A DNA stretch of 64,000 nucleotides. Origin: Idiomarina baltica OS145 (GTDB taxonomy: Bacteria; Pseudomonadota; Gammaproteobacteria; Enterobacterales; Alteromonadaceae). This document shows, piece after piece, positions 32,401 to 40,078 of this stretch; position 1 is the stretch's first letter, and every line of letters begins with the position of its first letter. The DNA lies in contig NZ_CH672405.1 in the NCBI RefSeq assembly GCF_000152885.1, positions 76,472 to 140,471 on the forward strand, in the 5' to 3' direction. The translations under genes were made by a program, and so were the position numbers. Below the pieces are notes generated by a model. It was given only the letters and a program-made list of their open reading frames with translations. It was not told where the DNA came from and did not search any database.

Positions 32401-33123
32401 CATTTGTTCAATCCATCTGCGGATCTTTTCACCACGAATCGAACTGTGGGGGACAGCGTGCCCGTCTTCTTCTAGAATCGCCGCTAACATGCTACGTAAA
32501 GTATCCATTTTGCCTTCTTTAGCATGCACAGCACTGACCAGTTTTTCGATATGACGTAATTTATGAGGCGCTTTCACCAATGCAAAGCGTGCCGCCAATT
32601 GACGCAGTTTTACGCTATCTTTTTGGGTATGTTGCAACGCTTGTACATCATTTTGAATCAGCGTACGAAACTCGCTTGTTGCACTGATTTTATGACTAAA
32701 AAGATGCCCTTTCGCGCGCAATCGCTTCAACCACTCCTGGTAGTCAACCGCAACCACTTTATCACCTTGCTCGTCGAGGTAGTCTTGTGGGCAATATTCA
32801 GCATCGATAAAACGGTAATCAACGCCATCGTTGCGTTTGGTCAACACCACTTGGACGTCGCGTTGCGCCGCAGACCGATATGAATAAATAATGTAGCTAT
32901 TACTGTACGGCAGATAGAACTTGTCAAAGTTGTCGCGGGTTTTAGGCACCACTTTATTGGGTTGCTCGCCATAAAACACGGGGATCATACGTTGTAACGT
33001 GGTTTTCCCCGACGCGTTACTACCACAAATATTGGTGTGCCCTTCTAAATCCAGTTCCACGATACCCGGGAGGTGACCGTTAATCATAATTATTTTTTTA
33101 AGACGAGCCGCATTACCTGCCAT
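29440..33123 (-). CDS. SMC-like ATPase, MksB/JetC/DUF3584-type, with long coiled coil
   Basis: A 1227-residue ATPase with an SMC plan. The Walker A motif GSNASGKT (residues 34-41) is at the N-terminus. About 300 to 850 residues are Gln/Glu/Arg-rich coiled coil with a break near the middle (around PTWHDTIGKVICPSL) that could be the hinge. The Walker B motif (WPIDE, Asp1146-Glu1147) is near the C-terminus, preceded by SSHGMAYLIL in the place of an ABC signature. It resembles the DUF3584/JetC/MksB group rather than MukB. The ATG at 33123 is chosen for GAGGA just upstream; the frame is open 99 bp further without support. First gene of the operon, order B-E-F. No MksG/JetD-type nuclease follows or precedes. 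Likely role: chromosome organisation or plasmid exclusion. Confidence 0.83.
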   Translation of the reverse strand: MAGNAARLKKIIMINGHLPGIVELDLEGHTNICGSNASGKTTLQRMIPVFYGEQPNKVVPKTRDNFDKFYLPYSNSYIIYSYRSAAQRDVQVVLTKRNDGVDYRFIDAEYCPQDYLDEQGDKVVAVDYQEWLKRLRAKGHLFSHKISATSEFRTLIQNDVQALQHTQKDSVKLRQLAARFALVKAPHKLRHIEKLVSAVHAKEGKMDTLRSMLAAILEEDGHAVPHSSIRGEKIRRWIEQMRQTMRLDDLQAAFTKLSSGAHRYGDELAELWAIQPLLLEHREQLADQERDLKATLKTIEQRISQRTADYEQQRDQINETLSEYKAELKQVERQLDEAQNRADEFRDANIEEWEHTIDRLPELQEQAEEVKQQRIVLLEAHHAERQQLDSEKLKLTERQQRRDVKHQAKLDALAQELSELHARHSEALSEFREQHQRHRNEQTDRWRDEREAVKLKLAAFNSESHHANAEEQQQLDALSERVVDAQEHLTLQRDQLEQAREQLNQSQRSRLRVSEELNRTREQLASVKITVKQKAIELEPNPDSLRGFLHSHLPTWHDTIGKVICPSLLERTDLNPVFEEANDSVYGLQIDLTAIELTPHDNEQGRRELEQLQSQQQSLIKRVEEIEQQLGRESECVSEAEAQVHQVQHQLQKQQREVEYALDAQARLKADIKRQVSERAQQLRAQQEAYEERLESLNEHIESSTQALIEQQRSAEIELKAEQQDVIAQLEESQELERQQQAQERAQVKDDIKALERAFSDKLAQQGVNEQDIEQLKQREEQLNDAIHQATQWKERVREYRYFKQSVWQSARPQWQAQERRLQSEILTREDQKRLAKNVFEQSKSQDLELRQQTQLKLEQISALLQRLRDSLSKLDHLPGLTPELQQRQQASALKERDSSELLGRCDDVYERFMHSDRVLSEELRQFDNQLRRDAQVDFLNFMEESRQRMNVGEDIASKLALFQVMLDYLEEHQQAILATGHNISKDLVDFFTVFNDIHKRVAQYSRRLTDAVGDELSLSGIDRAEVKISSTIDALGFWEPLTQFVASYEQWQQSGDRLPNEDYLMQLGMVADILRADQKYSIESLLKIELFLTEAGNELVIRNDRQLAESSSHGMAYLILCKFLLAFTRLLRTDSEAITLHWPIDEIGTLAYHNVEKLFDACDSNHIQIVGAFPNPESDVLMLFKHRYLIEAHPDKVGKGQLKRIQPKVSGLSEKLAHLVQQEHHV

Positions 33124-33173
33124 ATTGTTCCTCGTAACACCTTCACCAAAGCCGTTAATGATAGCATGCATTC

Positions 33174-33215
33174 TGCATCGTGAGCGATGCACTAACGGAC
33201 AATTTACATCCGTTA
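33174..33215. promoter_or_regulatory. Two adjacent inverted repeats upstream of the SMC operon
   Basis: One is TGCATCG-TGAG-CGATGCA (33174-33191), a 7-bp hairpin. The other is TAACGGA with a 9-bp spacer and TCCGTTA (33193-33215). Both lie 51-92 bp before the MksB-like start and could be a repressor site, or RNA structure in the leader. Confidence 0.4.
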
Positions 33216-33222
33216 AAACCAT

Positions 33223-33247
33223 AAAAAAAGCGCCCCAAAGGACGCTT
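33223..33247 (-). terminator. Intrinsic terminator of the prp operon
   Basis: Read on the minus strand: a 9-bp stem (AAAGCGTCC / GGGCGCTTT, one G-T pair), loop TTTG, then a T run. It follows prpF by about 30 bp. Confidence 0.75.
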
Positions 33248-33275
33248 TCAGCAATCGTTATGAATTAGCGGGTCA

Positions 33276-34457
33276 TTAATCCAACACCTCTGCAGGTACT
33301 CTCACCCAGCCTTCCATAAGCACACGTGCACTTCGACTCATAATGGCTTTGACAGCACGCCATTCACCATCTTTTAGGAGCGTTTCAGCACCGACTTGCA
33401 ACGTACCCGACGGATGACCAAAGTTGACCATCGTGCGCTCACCGCCACCGGCGGCTTGGTTTACTAATGTACCTGGAATAGAAGCGGCTGTGCCAATCGC
33501 CACCGCAGCCGTTCCCATCATCGCGTGATGTAGTTTACCCATCGACATAGCACGGACAAGCAAGTCAACATCACTGGCCTCAATCACTTTACCGCTCGAG
33601 GCGGTGTAGGTCTTACCGGGTGCTACAAAGGCTAATTTCGGCGTATGTTGACGTTGCACGGCTTCTTCTACCTTATCGATCAATCCCATGCGAACCGCGG
33701 CATGAGCCCGAATCGTTTCGAGTCGCGTCAAGGCTGCTGCGTCACCATTAATCGCTTCTTGCAACTCAGTTCCCTCATAGCCTAACGCCTCGGCACGCAG
33801 AAATACGGTAGGAATACCCGCATTGATAAAGGTAGCCTCTAAGGTTCCGACGCCAGGCACCTCAAATGTATCGACAAGATTTCCGGTGGGAAACATCTGC
33901 TCACCATCGGCGGAGGGATCCATAAACTCGATCGCCACTTCAGCCGCTGGAAACGTCACACCATCAAGCTCAAAGTCACCCATTTCTTGTACTTGTCCGT
34001 CTTGCATCGGTACCTTATTGACAATAGTTTTGCCAATGTTTGCCTGCCAAATACGGACTTCAGCGATACCGTTTTCCGGCACGCGATCGGCGTCAACGAG
34101 GCCTTGAGTTATTGCAAAAGCCCCCACCGCAGACGACAAATTACCGCAGTTACCGCTCCAGTCAACAAAGGGGGTATCAATCGATACCTGACCAAATAGA
34201 TAATCGACATCATGGTTGGGTTGCGTGCTTTTCGACACGATGACCGTTTTACTGGTGCTTGATGTCGCGCCGCCCATACCATCAGTATGCTTAGCGTAAG
34301 GATCGGGGCTGCCAATCACGCGCATCAGAAGTGCATCGCGCACGTTACCTGGCTGCTGCGCGGCCTCAGGTAAGTCCGCTAAGTTAAAGAATACACCTTT
34401 TGAAGTCCCGCCACGCATATAGGTGGCGGGAATTTTCAACTGTGGCCTAAATTTCAT
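33276..34457 (-). CDS. prpF: PrpF, 2-methylaconitate cis-trans isomerase
   Basis: Acts with AcnD in the 2-methylcitrate cycle: AcnD makes a 2-methylaconitate isomer that PrpF converts to the form further hydrated to 2-methylisocitrate. The protein is 393 residues with the N-terminal family mark ATYMRGGTSKGVFF and SGNCGNLSSAVGAFA around the active site. A diaminopimelate-epimerase-like two-lobed fold is typical. The start at 34457 is chosen because relatives begin with MKFxPQxKIPATYMRGG; the open frame upstream overlaps acnD. It begins 1 bp after the acnD stop, so they are coupled. It is the last gene before the operon terminator. Confidence 0.95.
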   Translation of the reverse strand: MKFRPQLKIPATYMRGGTSKGVFFNLADLPEAAQQPGNVRDALLMRVIGSPDPYAKHTDGMGGATSSTSKTVIVSKSTQPNHDVDYLFGQVSIDTPFVDWSGNCGNLSSAVGAFAITQGLVDADRVPENGIAEVRIWQANIGKTIVNKVPMQDGQVQEMGDFELDGVTFPAAEVAIEFMDPSADGEQMFPTGNLVDTFEVPGVGTLEATFINAGIPTVFLRAEALGYEGTELQEAINGDAAALTRLETIRAHAAVRMGLIDKVEEAVQRQHTPKLAFVAPGKTYTASSGKVIEASDVDLLVRAMSMGKLHHAMMGTAAVAIGTAASIPGTLVNQAAGGGERTMVNFGHPSGTLQVGAETLLKDGEWRAVKAIMSRSARVLMEGWVRVPAEVLD

Positions 34458-34458
34458 A

Positions 34459-37056
34459 TCAACTTGCCTCAGCCTCAAGAAAGTCTTGTGCAAACCGTTG
34501 AAGCACACCACCCGCCGAATAAATGGATACTTCTTCTTTGGTATCCAAGCGGCAGATCACGGGCACTTCAATATCTTCACCATTGGCTCGGTGAATCATT
34601 AAACTCAGTCGCGCACCAGGAGCCGGTTCGCCCTTAACATCATAGGTTTCAGAACCATCAAGTGCTAACGTCTTGCGGGTTGTGCCCTCTTCAAACTGCA
34701 GTGGCAAAACGCCCATACCAATTAAGTTGGTACGGTGAATACGCTCGAAACCTTCTGCTACGATAGCTTCAACCCCAGCTAAGCGGACACCTTTAGCGGC
34801 CCAGTCGCGCGATGAACCTTGACCATAGTCAGCACCTGCCACGATGATCAATGGTTGCTTTTGAGTCATATAGTGCTCAATCGCTTCCCACATGCGTACG
34901 GTTTTACCCTCAGGTTCAATCCGTGCCAACGAACCTTGAATCACATTGCCAGCATCATCCCGCACCATTTCGTTAAACAATTTCGGGTTGGCAAACGTTG
35001 CACGTTGAGCCGTTAAATGATCGCCACGGTGGGTCGCATAAGAGTTAAAGTCTTCTTCTGGCAAGCCCATTTTAGCGAGGTATTCACCGGCTGCACTGTC
35101 AGCAAGAATCGCATTCGAAGGTGACAAATGATCCGTAGTAATGTTGTCGCCAAGTACCGCTAAAGGACGCATCCCTGTTAAGCTTGGCTTAGCGGCCAAC
35201 GCACCTTCCCAGTACGGGGGCCGACGGATGTAGGTCGACATTTCACGCCAATCATAGAGTGGGTTAATATCGTCACCGTAATCGACCGAAAGATTAAACA
35301 TCGGATCGTACACTTTCCGGAACTGCTCAGGCTTAACGCTCGATTTAACGATAGCGTCAATTTCCTCGTCACTTGGCCAGATGTCTTTTAACGTGACTGC
35401 GTTGCCGTCAGTGTCATAGCCCAACACGTCTTTCTCGATATCAAAGCGCATAGTGCCCGCAATCGCATAAGCAACAACCAATGGCGGTGATGCTAAGAAC
35501 GCTTGTTTTGCATAAGGGTGAATCCGACCATCAAAGTTACGGTTACCCGATAGCACTGCTGTCGAGAACAAATCACGGTCGATAATTTCTTGTTGGATCT
35601 TAGGATCAAGTGCACCACTCATACCATTACAGGTAGTACATGCAAACGCCACGACACCAAAACCGAGTGTTTCCAGTTCTGGCAACAATTGCGCTTCTTC
35701 TAAGTACATCTTAACCGTCTTAGAGCCCGGTGCGAGTGAGCTTTTTACCCATGGCTTACGCGTTAAACCCAATTTATTGGCGTTACGCGCTATCAAGCCC
35801 GCCGCAATCATATTGCGCGGGTTACTGGTGTTTGTACAGCTCGTAATAGCTGCGATAATTACCGCGCCATCAGGCATTTTTCCATCTTCAGGTGACTCAA
35901 TATGTTTCGCCACTCCCCGCTCAGTCAACTCGCCAGCGGGCAACAATGAATGAGGGTTTGACGGCCCCGCTAGGTTACGTTTTACTTGGCTTAAATCAAA
36001 CGTTAGAACACGCTCATATTCTGCGGTTTCAAGACTATCGCCCCATAACCCAGTCTCTTTGGCGTATTGTTCCACCAACTCGACCTGATCGTCATCACGT
36101 CCAGTTAATTTAAGATAATCAATGGTCTGCTCATCAATGTAGAACATCGCTGCCGTGGCACCGTATTCTGGCGTCATATTAGAGATAGTCGCCCGATCGC
36201 CGACCGTCAGGGCTTTAGCACCTTCACCATAAAACTCGAGGTAAGCACCGACCACACGTTCTTTACGCAGGAACTGAGTCAATGCGAGTACCAAATCGGT
36301 GCTGGTGATGCCTGGCTGTAACTTACCAGTCAATTCAACGCCCACGATATCAGGCAAGCGTAGATAAGATGCACGGCCAAGCATTACACTCTCAGCCTCA
36401 AGACCGCCCACACCTACCGAGATAACACCCAAGGCATCAACCATCGGCGTGTGGCTGTCCGTGCCTACGCAGGTATCTACAAAGGCGACGTTGTCACGCA
36501 CTTGCACAACCGGTGACATCTTCTCCAAATTGATCTGGTGCATGATGCCGTTCCCCGGAGGGATAACATCCACGTTTTTAAACGCAGTTTTAGTCCAGTT
36601 AATAAAGTGAAAGCGATCATCATTGCGACGGTCTTCAATCGCACGGTTCTTCTCGAACGCGTCCTTTTCAAAGCCTGCATGCTCCACCGCGAGCGAGTGG
36701 TCAACAATCAACTGAGTGGGAACCACCGGGTTCACTTTTGCCGGATCACCCCCTTTCTCAGCGATAGCATCACGCAATCCCGCTAAGTCGACCAACGCGG
36801 TCTGACCTAAGATATCATGGCAAACGACACGGGCTGGAAACCACGGAAAATCATGCTCACGTTTGCGGTAAATTAATTGCTCAAGTGACTGTTTAAGAAG
36901 CTCGGGTTCACAGCGGCGCACCAAGTTCTCGGCAAAGACTCGGCTCGAGTAAGGTAGCTTGTCGTAGGCGCCCGCTTCAATATCTTCCACCGCTGCTCGA
37001 GCATCAAAGTACTCGAGCGTGGTGCCTTTTAACGATTTACGGTAATTCGAACTCAT
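34459..37056 (-). CDS. acnD: AcnD, Fe/S-dependent 2-methylcitrate dehydratase
   Basis: Aconitase-superfamily enzyme that dehydrates 2-methylcitrate in propionate oxidation. The 865-residue protein carries the [4Fe-4S] ligand cysteines in SCTNTSNPRN (near residue 405) and CTTCNGMSG (near 470). Other aconitase marks are GTDSHTPMVD and the C-terminal swivel domain with GADYGQGSSRDWA. The neighbourhood with prpF identifies it as AcnD and not AcnA. It sits 12 bp downstream of prpC and 1 bp before prpF. This AcnD/PrpF pair replaces PrpD, which is not present in the window. Confidence 0.95.
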   Translation of the reverse strand: MSSNYRKSLKGTTLEYFDARAAVEDIEAGAYDKLPYSSRVFAENLVRRCEPELLKQSLEQLIYRKREHDFPWFPARVVCHDILGQTALVDLAGLRDAIAEKGGDPAKVNPVVPTQLIVDHSLAVEHAGFEKDAFEKNRAIEDRRNDDRFHFINWTKTAFKNVDVIPPGNGIMHQINLEKMSPVVQVRDNVAFVDTCVGTDSHTPMVDALGVISVGVGGLEAESVMLGRASYLRLPDIVGVELTGKLQPGITSTDLVLALTQFLRKERVVGAYLEFYGEGAKALTVGDRATISNMTPEYGATAAMFYIDEQTIDYLKLTGRDDDQVELVEQYAKETGLWGDSLETAEYERVLTFDLSQVKRNLAGPSNPHSLLPAGELTERGVAKHIESPEDGKMPDGAVIIAAITSCTNTSNPRNMIAAGLIARNANKLGLTRKPWVKSSLAPGSKTVKMYLEEAQLLPELETLGFGVVAFACTTCNGMSGALDPKIQQEIIDRDLFSTAVLSGNRNFDGRIHPYAKQAFLASPPLVVAYAIAGTMRFDIEKDVLGYDTDGNAVTLKDIWPSDEEIDAIVKSSVKPEQFRKVYDPMFNLSVDYGDDINPLYDWREMSTYIRRPPYWEGALAAKPSLTGMRPLAVLGDNITTDHLSPSNAILADSAAGEYLAKMGLPEEDFNSYATHRGDHLTAQRATFANPKLFNEMVRDDAGNVIQGSLARIEPEGKTVRMWEAIEHYMTQKQPLIIVAGADYGQGSSRDWAAKGVRLAGVEAIVAEGFERIHRTNLIGMGVLPLQFEEGTTRKTLALDGSETYDVKGEPAPGARLSLMIHRANGEDIEVPVICRLDTKEEVSIYSAGGVLQRFAQDFLEAEAS

Positions 37057-37068
37057 CCCACCACCTAC

Positions 37069-38193
37069 TTATCGTTCGCTGATAGCGGGTACTGGACGCG
37101 CTTCTGGGCCGGTGTAATCCGCCGAAGGACGAATGATACGGTTGTTTGCGCGTTGCTCTTTCACGTGTGCCGTCCAACCCGTCACACGTGACATCACAAA
37201 GATAGGTGTGAACAGTTTTGTCGGAATGTTCATATAGTTGTATGCAGACGCGTGGAAAAAGTCCGCGTTCGGGAACAGCTTCTTCTCACGCCACATGACT
37301 TCTTCACAGCGCACAGAAACATCATACAAGCGAGAATCGCCATTCTCTTCGGCAAGCTTCTTAGACCATGCTTTGATAATGTCATTGCGTGGGTCAAACT
37401 CGCGATAAATTGCATGGCCAAAGCCCATGATCTTCTCTTTACGCTCGAGCATACCCATGAGTGTTTTCTCAGCATCTTCTGGATCTTTCATGTCCTCGAT
37501 AAGCTCCATTGCGGCTTCGTTGGCTCCGCCATGCAATGGACCACGCAATGAACCGATCGCACCGGTTACACACGAGTGGATGTCAGATAGTGTCGAAGCA
37601 CATACACGCGCTGTGAAGGTTGATGCATTAAACTCGTGCTCTGCATACAAGATTAACGACGTATTCATCACGTCAGCATGTAATTTAGACGGCGATTCAT
37701 CATGCAATAGGCGTAGGAAATGGGCACCTGTGGACTGTTCTTCAGAATCAGTATCGATACGCACGCCATCGTGTGTAAAACGGTACCAATACAGCACCAT
37801 ACCTGGGAAAGTTGCAATCATACGTTCGATTTTATCGTCCGCTTCATCGAAGCTTTCTTCAGTCTCGAGGTTGCCTAACATTGAGCAACCTGTACGTAGC
37901 ACGTCCATCGGATGCGCTTCTTTTGGAATACGCTCCAGTACGTCTTTGACTTCCTGCGGTAGGATGCGCATGGATTTTAGACGCTTACGGTATGCATCTA
38001 ATTCAGCTTGATTGGGTAATTCACCCTTCGCTAGCAAATACGCGACTTCTTCAAAGCTCACCTTCTCCGCTAACTCTTTAATGTCATAGCCACGATAAGT
38101 AAGGCCAGAACCTGATTTACCCACCGTACATAGTGCGGTTTCACCCGCTGATTGGCCGCGTAATCCTGCACCACCTAGTTTTTTCTCTGCCAT
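37069..38193 (-). CDS. prpC: PrpC, 2-methylcitrate synthase
   Basis: Condenses propionyl-CoA with oxaloacetate to 2-methylcitrate. The 374-residue citrate-synthase-family protein is short, without the N-terminal extension of the hexameric TCA enzyme. Active-site segments are GSLRGPLHGGANEAAM and GFGHAIYREFDPRN, together with the N-terminal SGLTYRGYDIKELA. It sits between prpB and acnD. The 159-bp gap upstream holds a four-unit tandem hairpin array, which may affect mRNA from prpB into prpC. Activity on acetyl-CoA cannot be excluded, as PrpC enzymes often retain it. Confidence 0.95.
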   Translation of the reverse strand: MAEKKLGGAGLRGQSAGETALCTVGKSGSGLTYRGYDIKELAEKVSFEEVAYLLAKGELPNQAELDAYRKRLKSMRILPQEVKDVLERIPKEAHPMDVLRTGCSMLGNLETEESFDEADDKIERMIATFPGMVLYWYRFTHDGVRIDTDSEEQSTGAHFLRLLHDESPSKLHADVMNTSLILYAEHEFNASTFTARVCASTLSDIHSCVTGAIGSLRGPLHGGANEAAMELIEDMKDPEDAEKTLMGMLERKEKIMGFGHAIYREFDPRNDIIKAWSKKLAEENGDSRLYDVSVRCEEVMWREKKLFPNADFFHASAYNYMNIPTKLFTPIFVMSRVTGWTAHVKEQRANNRIIRPSADYTGPEARPVPAISER

Positions 38194-38225
38194 GGTTTTA
38201 TTCCTTCTTAATTTGTTGTGATTGA

Positions 38226-38347
38226 CTTGCGCCTAAGGCGCAAGCTACAAAATCAATTCTTGCGCCCAAGGCGCAAGCTACAAAATCAATTCTTGCGCCT
38301 AAGGCGCAAGCTACATAATCAATTCTTGCGCCCAAGGCGCAAGCTAC
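38226..38347. repeat. Four-unit 33-bp tandem hairpin repeat between prpC and prpB
   Basis: Units start at 38226, 38259, 38292 and 38325. Each has CTTGCGCC-(T/C)AA-GGCGCAAG, an 8-bp perfect stem with a 3-base loop, followed by CTACAAAATCAATT as a linker. Loop bases alternate TAA, CAA, TAA, CAA; unit 3 has one linker change and unit 4's linker diverges after CTAC. The array would lie in the prpB-prpC part of the operon mRNA. No other copy was seen in the window. It could be a REP-like element, an RNA stability or processing element, or a transcription-pausing array. Confidence 0.93.
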
Positions 38348-38352
38348 CGAGC

Positions 38353-39234
38353 TTATTTTTTAAATAGGTTGTCTAGTTTTTCTTCGAACTCATGGTAGTT
38401 CAAGAACTCATAGAGTTCTGCACGCGTTTGCATATCATCAACAACCGCTTTCTGATCGCCGTTCTCAAGAATACTATTGTAGACATTTAACGCTGCTTTG
38501 TTCATCGCACGGAATGCGCTCAACGGATACAATACAATATCGACACCGACGTCAGCCAGCTCTTGCTTATTGAACAATGGCGTTGCTCCGAATTCGGTAA
38601 TGTTAGCCAATACTGGCACATCAAGCGCTTCAGTAAAGGCTTGATATTGCTCCAGTGTGTGTACCGCTTCTGCAAAAATCGCATCCGCACCCACATCGAC
38701 ACACGCTTGCGCGCGCTCAATGGCAGCATCTAAGCCTTGTTGCTGCAACGCGTCAGTACGCGCCATAATTAAAAACTGGTCGTCAATACGGGCATCAACG
38801 GCCGCCTTAACGCGGTCAACCATCTCAGCTTGAGTAACGATCTCTTTATTTGGGCGATGACCGCAACGCTTTTGCGCAACTTGGTCTTCAATATGAATAC
38901 CCGCTGCACCTGCACGCGTCATTTCTTTAACAGTGCGTGCGATATTGAATGCACCACCCCAGCCTGTGTCGGCATCAACTAATAATGGCAAGTCTGAAGC
39001 GCCGGTAATACGGCGAATATCTTCGCACACGTCATTCAGTGAAGTCATACCCAAGTCAGGTAAACCAAAAGAGGCATTAGCAACACCTGCGCCCGACAAA
39101 TAAAGCGCTTTGTGGCCCACTTTTTCAGCCATCATGGCTGTGTAAGCGTTAATCGTACCGACGATCTGCAAAGGATTTTCTTGTTCAATTGCACGACGCA
39201 GTTTTGCGCCCGCACTTTGGATTCCGTTACTCAT
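38353..39234 (-). CDS. prpB: PrpB, 2-methylisocitrate lyase
   Basis: Splits 2-methylisocitrate into pyruvate and succinate, the last step of the methylcitrate cycle. A 293-residue protein of the isocitrate lyase/PEP mutase family. The catalytic cysteine lies in [11 protein letters not shown]. Metal-binding acidic residues lie in the DADTGWGG segment. The ATG at 39234 is used because AGGAG lies 8 bp upstream; a GTG at 39240 overlapping the gntR stop is the alternative. It follows gntR with a few bases between, making gntR the first gene of the operon. Confidence 0.95.
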   Translation of the reverse strand: MSNGIQSAGAKLRRAIEQENPLQIVGTINAYTAMMAEKVGHKALYLSGAGVANASFGLPDLGMTSLNDVCEDIRRITGASDLPLLVDADTGWGGAFNIARTVKEMTRAGAAGIHIEDQVAQKRCGHRPNKEIVTQAEMVDRVKAAVDARIDDQFLIMARTDALQQQGLDAAIERAQACVDVGADAIFAEAVHTLEQYQAFTEALDVPVLANITEFGATPLFNKQELADVGVDIVLYPLSAFRAMNKAALNVYNSILENGDQKAVVDDMQTRAELYEFLNYHEFEEKLDNLFKK

Positions 39235-39236
39235 TA

Positions 39237-39920
39237 TCACTTCTCCTGTTGTGCTAGTTTAATTTCGATGTTTTTACGCGACGCGCTAATATGACGCCGC
39301 ATCAATAAGTCCGCGAGTTCACCGTCACGATTGCCAATGGCGGTCAAAATCGCTTTATGCTCATCAAAGGCGCGTGAAACACGAGGTCCATTCATCCCCA
39401 TTTGGACGCGATACATCCTGACCAAATAGTAAAGTTCATCACAGAGCATATTTATCAGATAGGGATTCTTGCTCCCTAAGATGACACGATAATGAAAGTC
39501 CAAATCGCCCGCTTCTTGATAGTAACTTTCACCTTCGCGCACGCGCTGATGCGATAAGTGTTGGTCAAGCAAACTCTGAAGTTGCTCGATTTCCTCGGTT
39601 GCCATGTACTCGGCAGCCAACCGACACGCTAACCCTTCTAATTCTTCCCGAATTTGATATAAATGGATGAGTCCTTGATAAGATAGCTGAACGACACGGG
39701 CTCCGGCATTTGGCGTTCGTTCAATGAGATGGCAGCGCTCCAACCGAGCAAGTGCCTCGCGCAGAGGTGCACGGCTGATGTTAAATTTACGAGCAAGCTC
39801 AGGCTCGCTAATTTTGCTCCCAGCGGCAATTTCGCCCTCGACCACGGCTCTTTGAATCTGAACAAGAACCCGGTCAGCGGAGGTTACAGCTGGTTTGGCA
39901 ATAGGTGAAAGCACTTCCAT
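39237..39920 (-). CDS. GntR-family (FCD/FadR-type) regulator of the propionate operon
   Basis: A 227-residue regulator with a winged helix at residues 15-85 ([26 protein letters not shown]) and an all-helical FCD ligand domain after it (the conserved [17 protein letters not shown] and [10 protein letters not shown]). The FCD ligand is typically an organic acid, here probably methylcitrate or a related metabolite. It is the first gene of the prp operon, read leftward and divergent from the TerC gene. Two TTGTCGACAA-type palindromes lie in the 158 bp upstream, the form of operator known for FadR/FCD proteins, so autoregulation is likely. It stands in for the Fis-type PrpR of enteric bacteria. 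Confidence 0.9.
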   Translation of the reverse strand: MEVLSPIAKPAVTSADRVLVQIQRAVVEGEIAAGSKISEPELARKFNISRAPLREALARLERCHLIERTPNAGARVVQLSYQGLIHLYQIREELEGLACRLAAEYMATEEIEQLQSLLDQHLSHQRVREGESYYQEAGDLDFHYRVILGSKNPYLINMLCDELYYLVRMYRVQMGMNGPRVSRAFDEHKAILTAIGNRDGELADLLMRRHISASRKNIEIKLAQQEK

Positions 39921-39925
39921 ATCAA

Positions 39926-39939
39926 ATTGTCGACATAAT
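39926..39939. promoter_or_regulatory. Putative GntR-family operator, imperfect copy
   Basis: ATTGTCGACATAAT, 9 of 10 core bases matching the palindrome at 39996-40013. It lies 6 bp before the gntR start, where a bound protein would block its promoter or start site. Confidence 0.6.
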
Positions 39940-39995
39940 TAAGTGTTGTTACTATTCTGCCCGATCATTTAGGTATATTACAAGCATATTTATAA

Positions 39996-40013
39996 AGTAT
40001 TGTCGACAATACT
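39996..40013. promoter_or_regulatory. Putative GntR-family operator, perfect 18-bp palindrome
   Basis: AGTATTGTCGACAATACT is perfectly palindromic over 18 bp. It lies in the divergent gap between gntR and the TerC-family gene. The core TTGTCGACAA fits the T-G-T-N3-A-C-A pattern of FadR/FCD-type operators. Confidence 0.75.
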
Positions 40014-40078
40014 GGAAAGATTGCTTTTCAGTTGAAGACCTTCACTATAATTTACGACGTCAAATTTCGGAGAAGATT

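Noticed and set aside
27563-33123. Complete Wadjet defence system
   Set aside because: No JetD-type nuclease gene in or next to the operon, so only the SMC core is claimed.
33124-33222. N-terminal extension of the SMC-like ATPase
   Set aside because: Covers the inverted repeats upstream; the ATG at 33123 has GAGGA and begins the expected sequence.
37427-38011. 194-codon plus-strand frame opposite prpC
   Set aside because: Shadow of prpC; no ribosome site or recognisable domain.
38226-38357. CRISPR array
   Set aside because: The period is 33 bp but repeat and spacer are both constant, there are only four units, and no cas genes are nearby.
39905-40078. N-terminal extension of the TerC-family protein (58 codons)
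   Set aside because: Runs through the divergent promoter and the GntR operator; the ATG at 40079 has GGAG and a normal TerC start.
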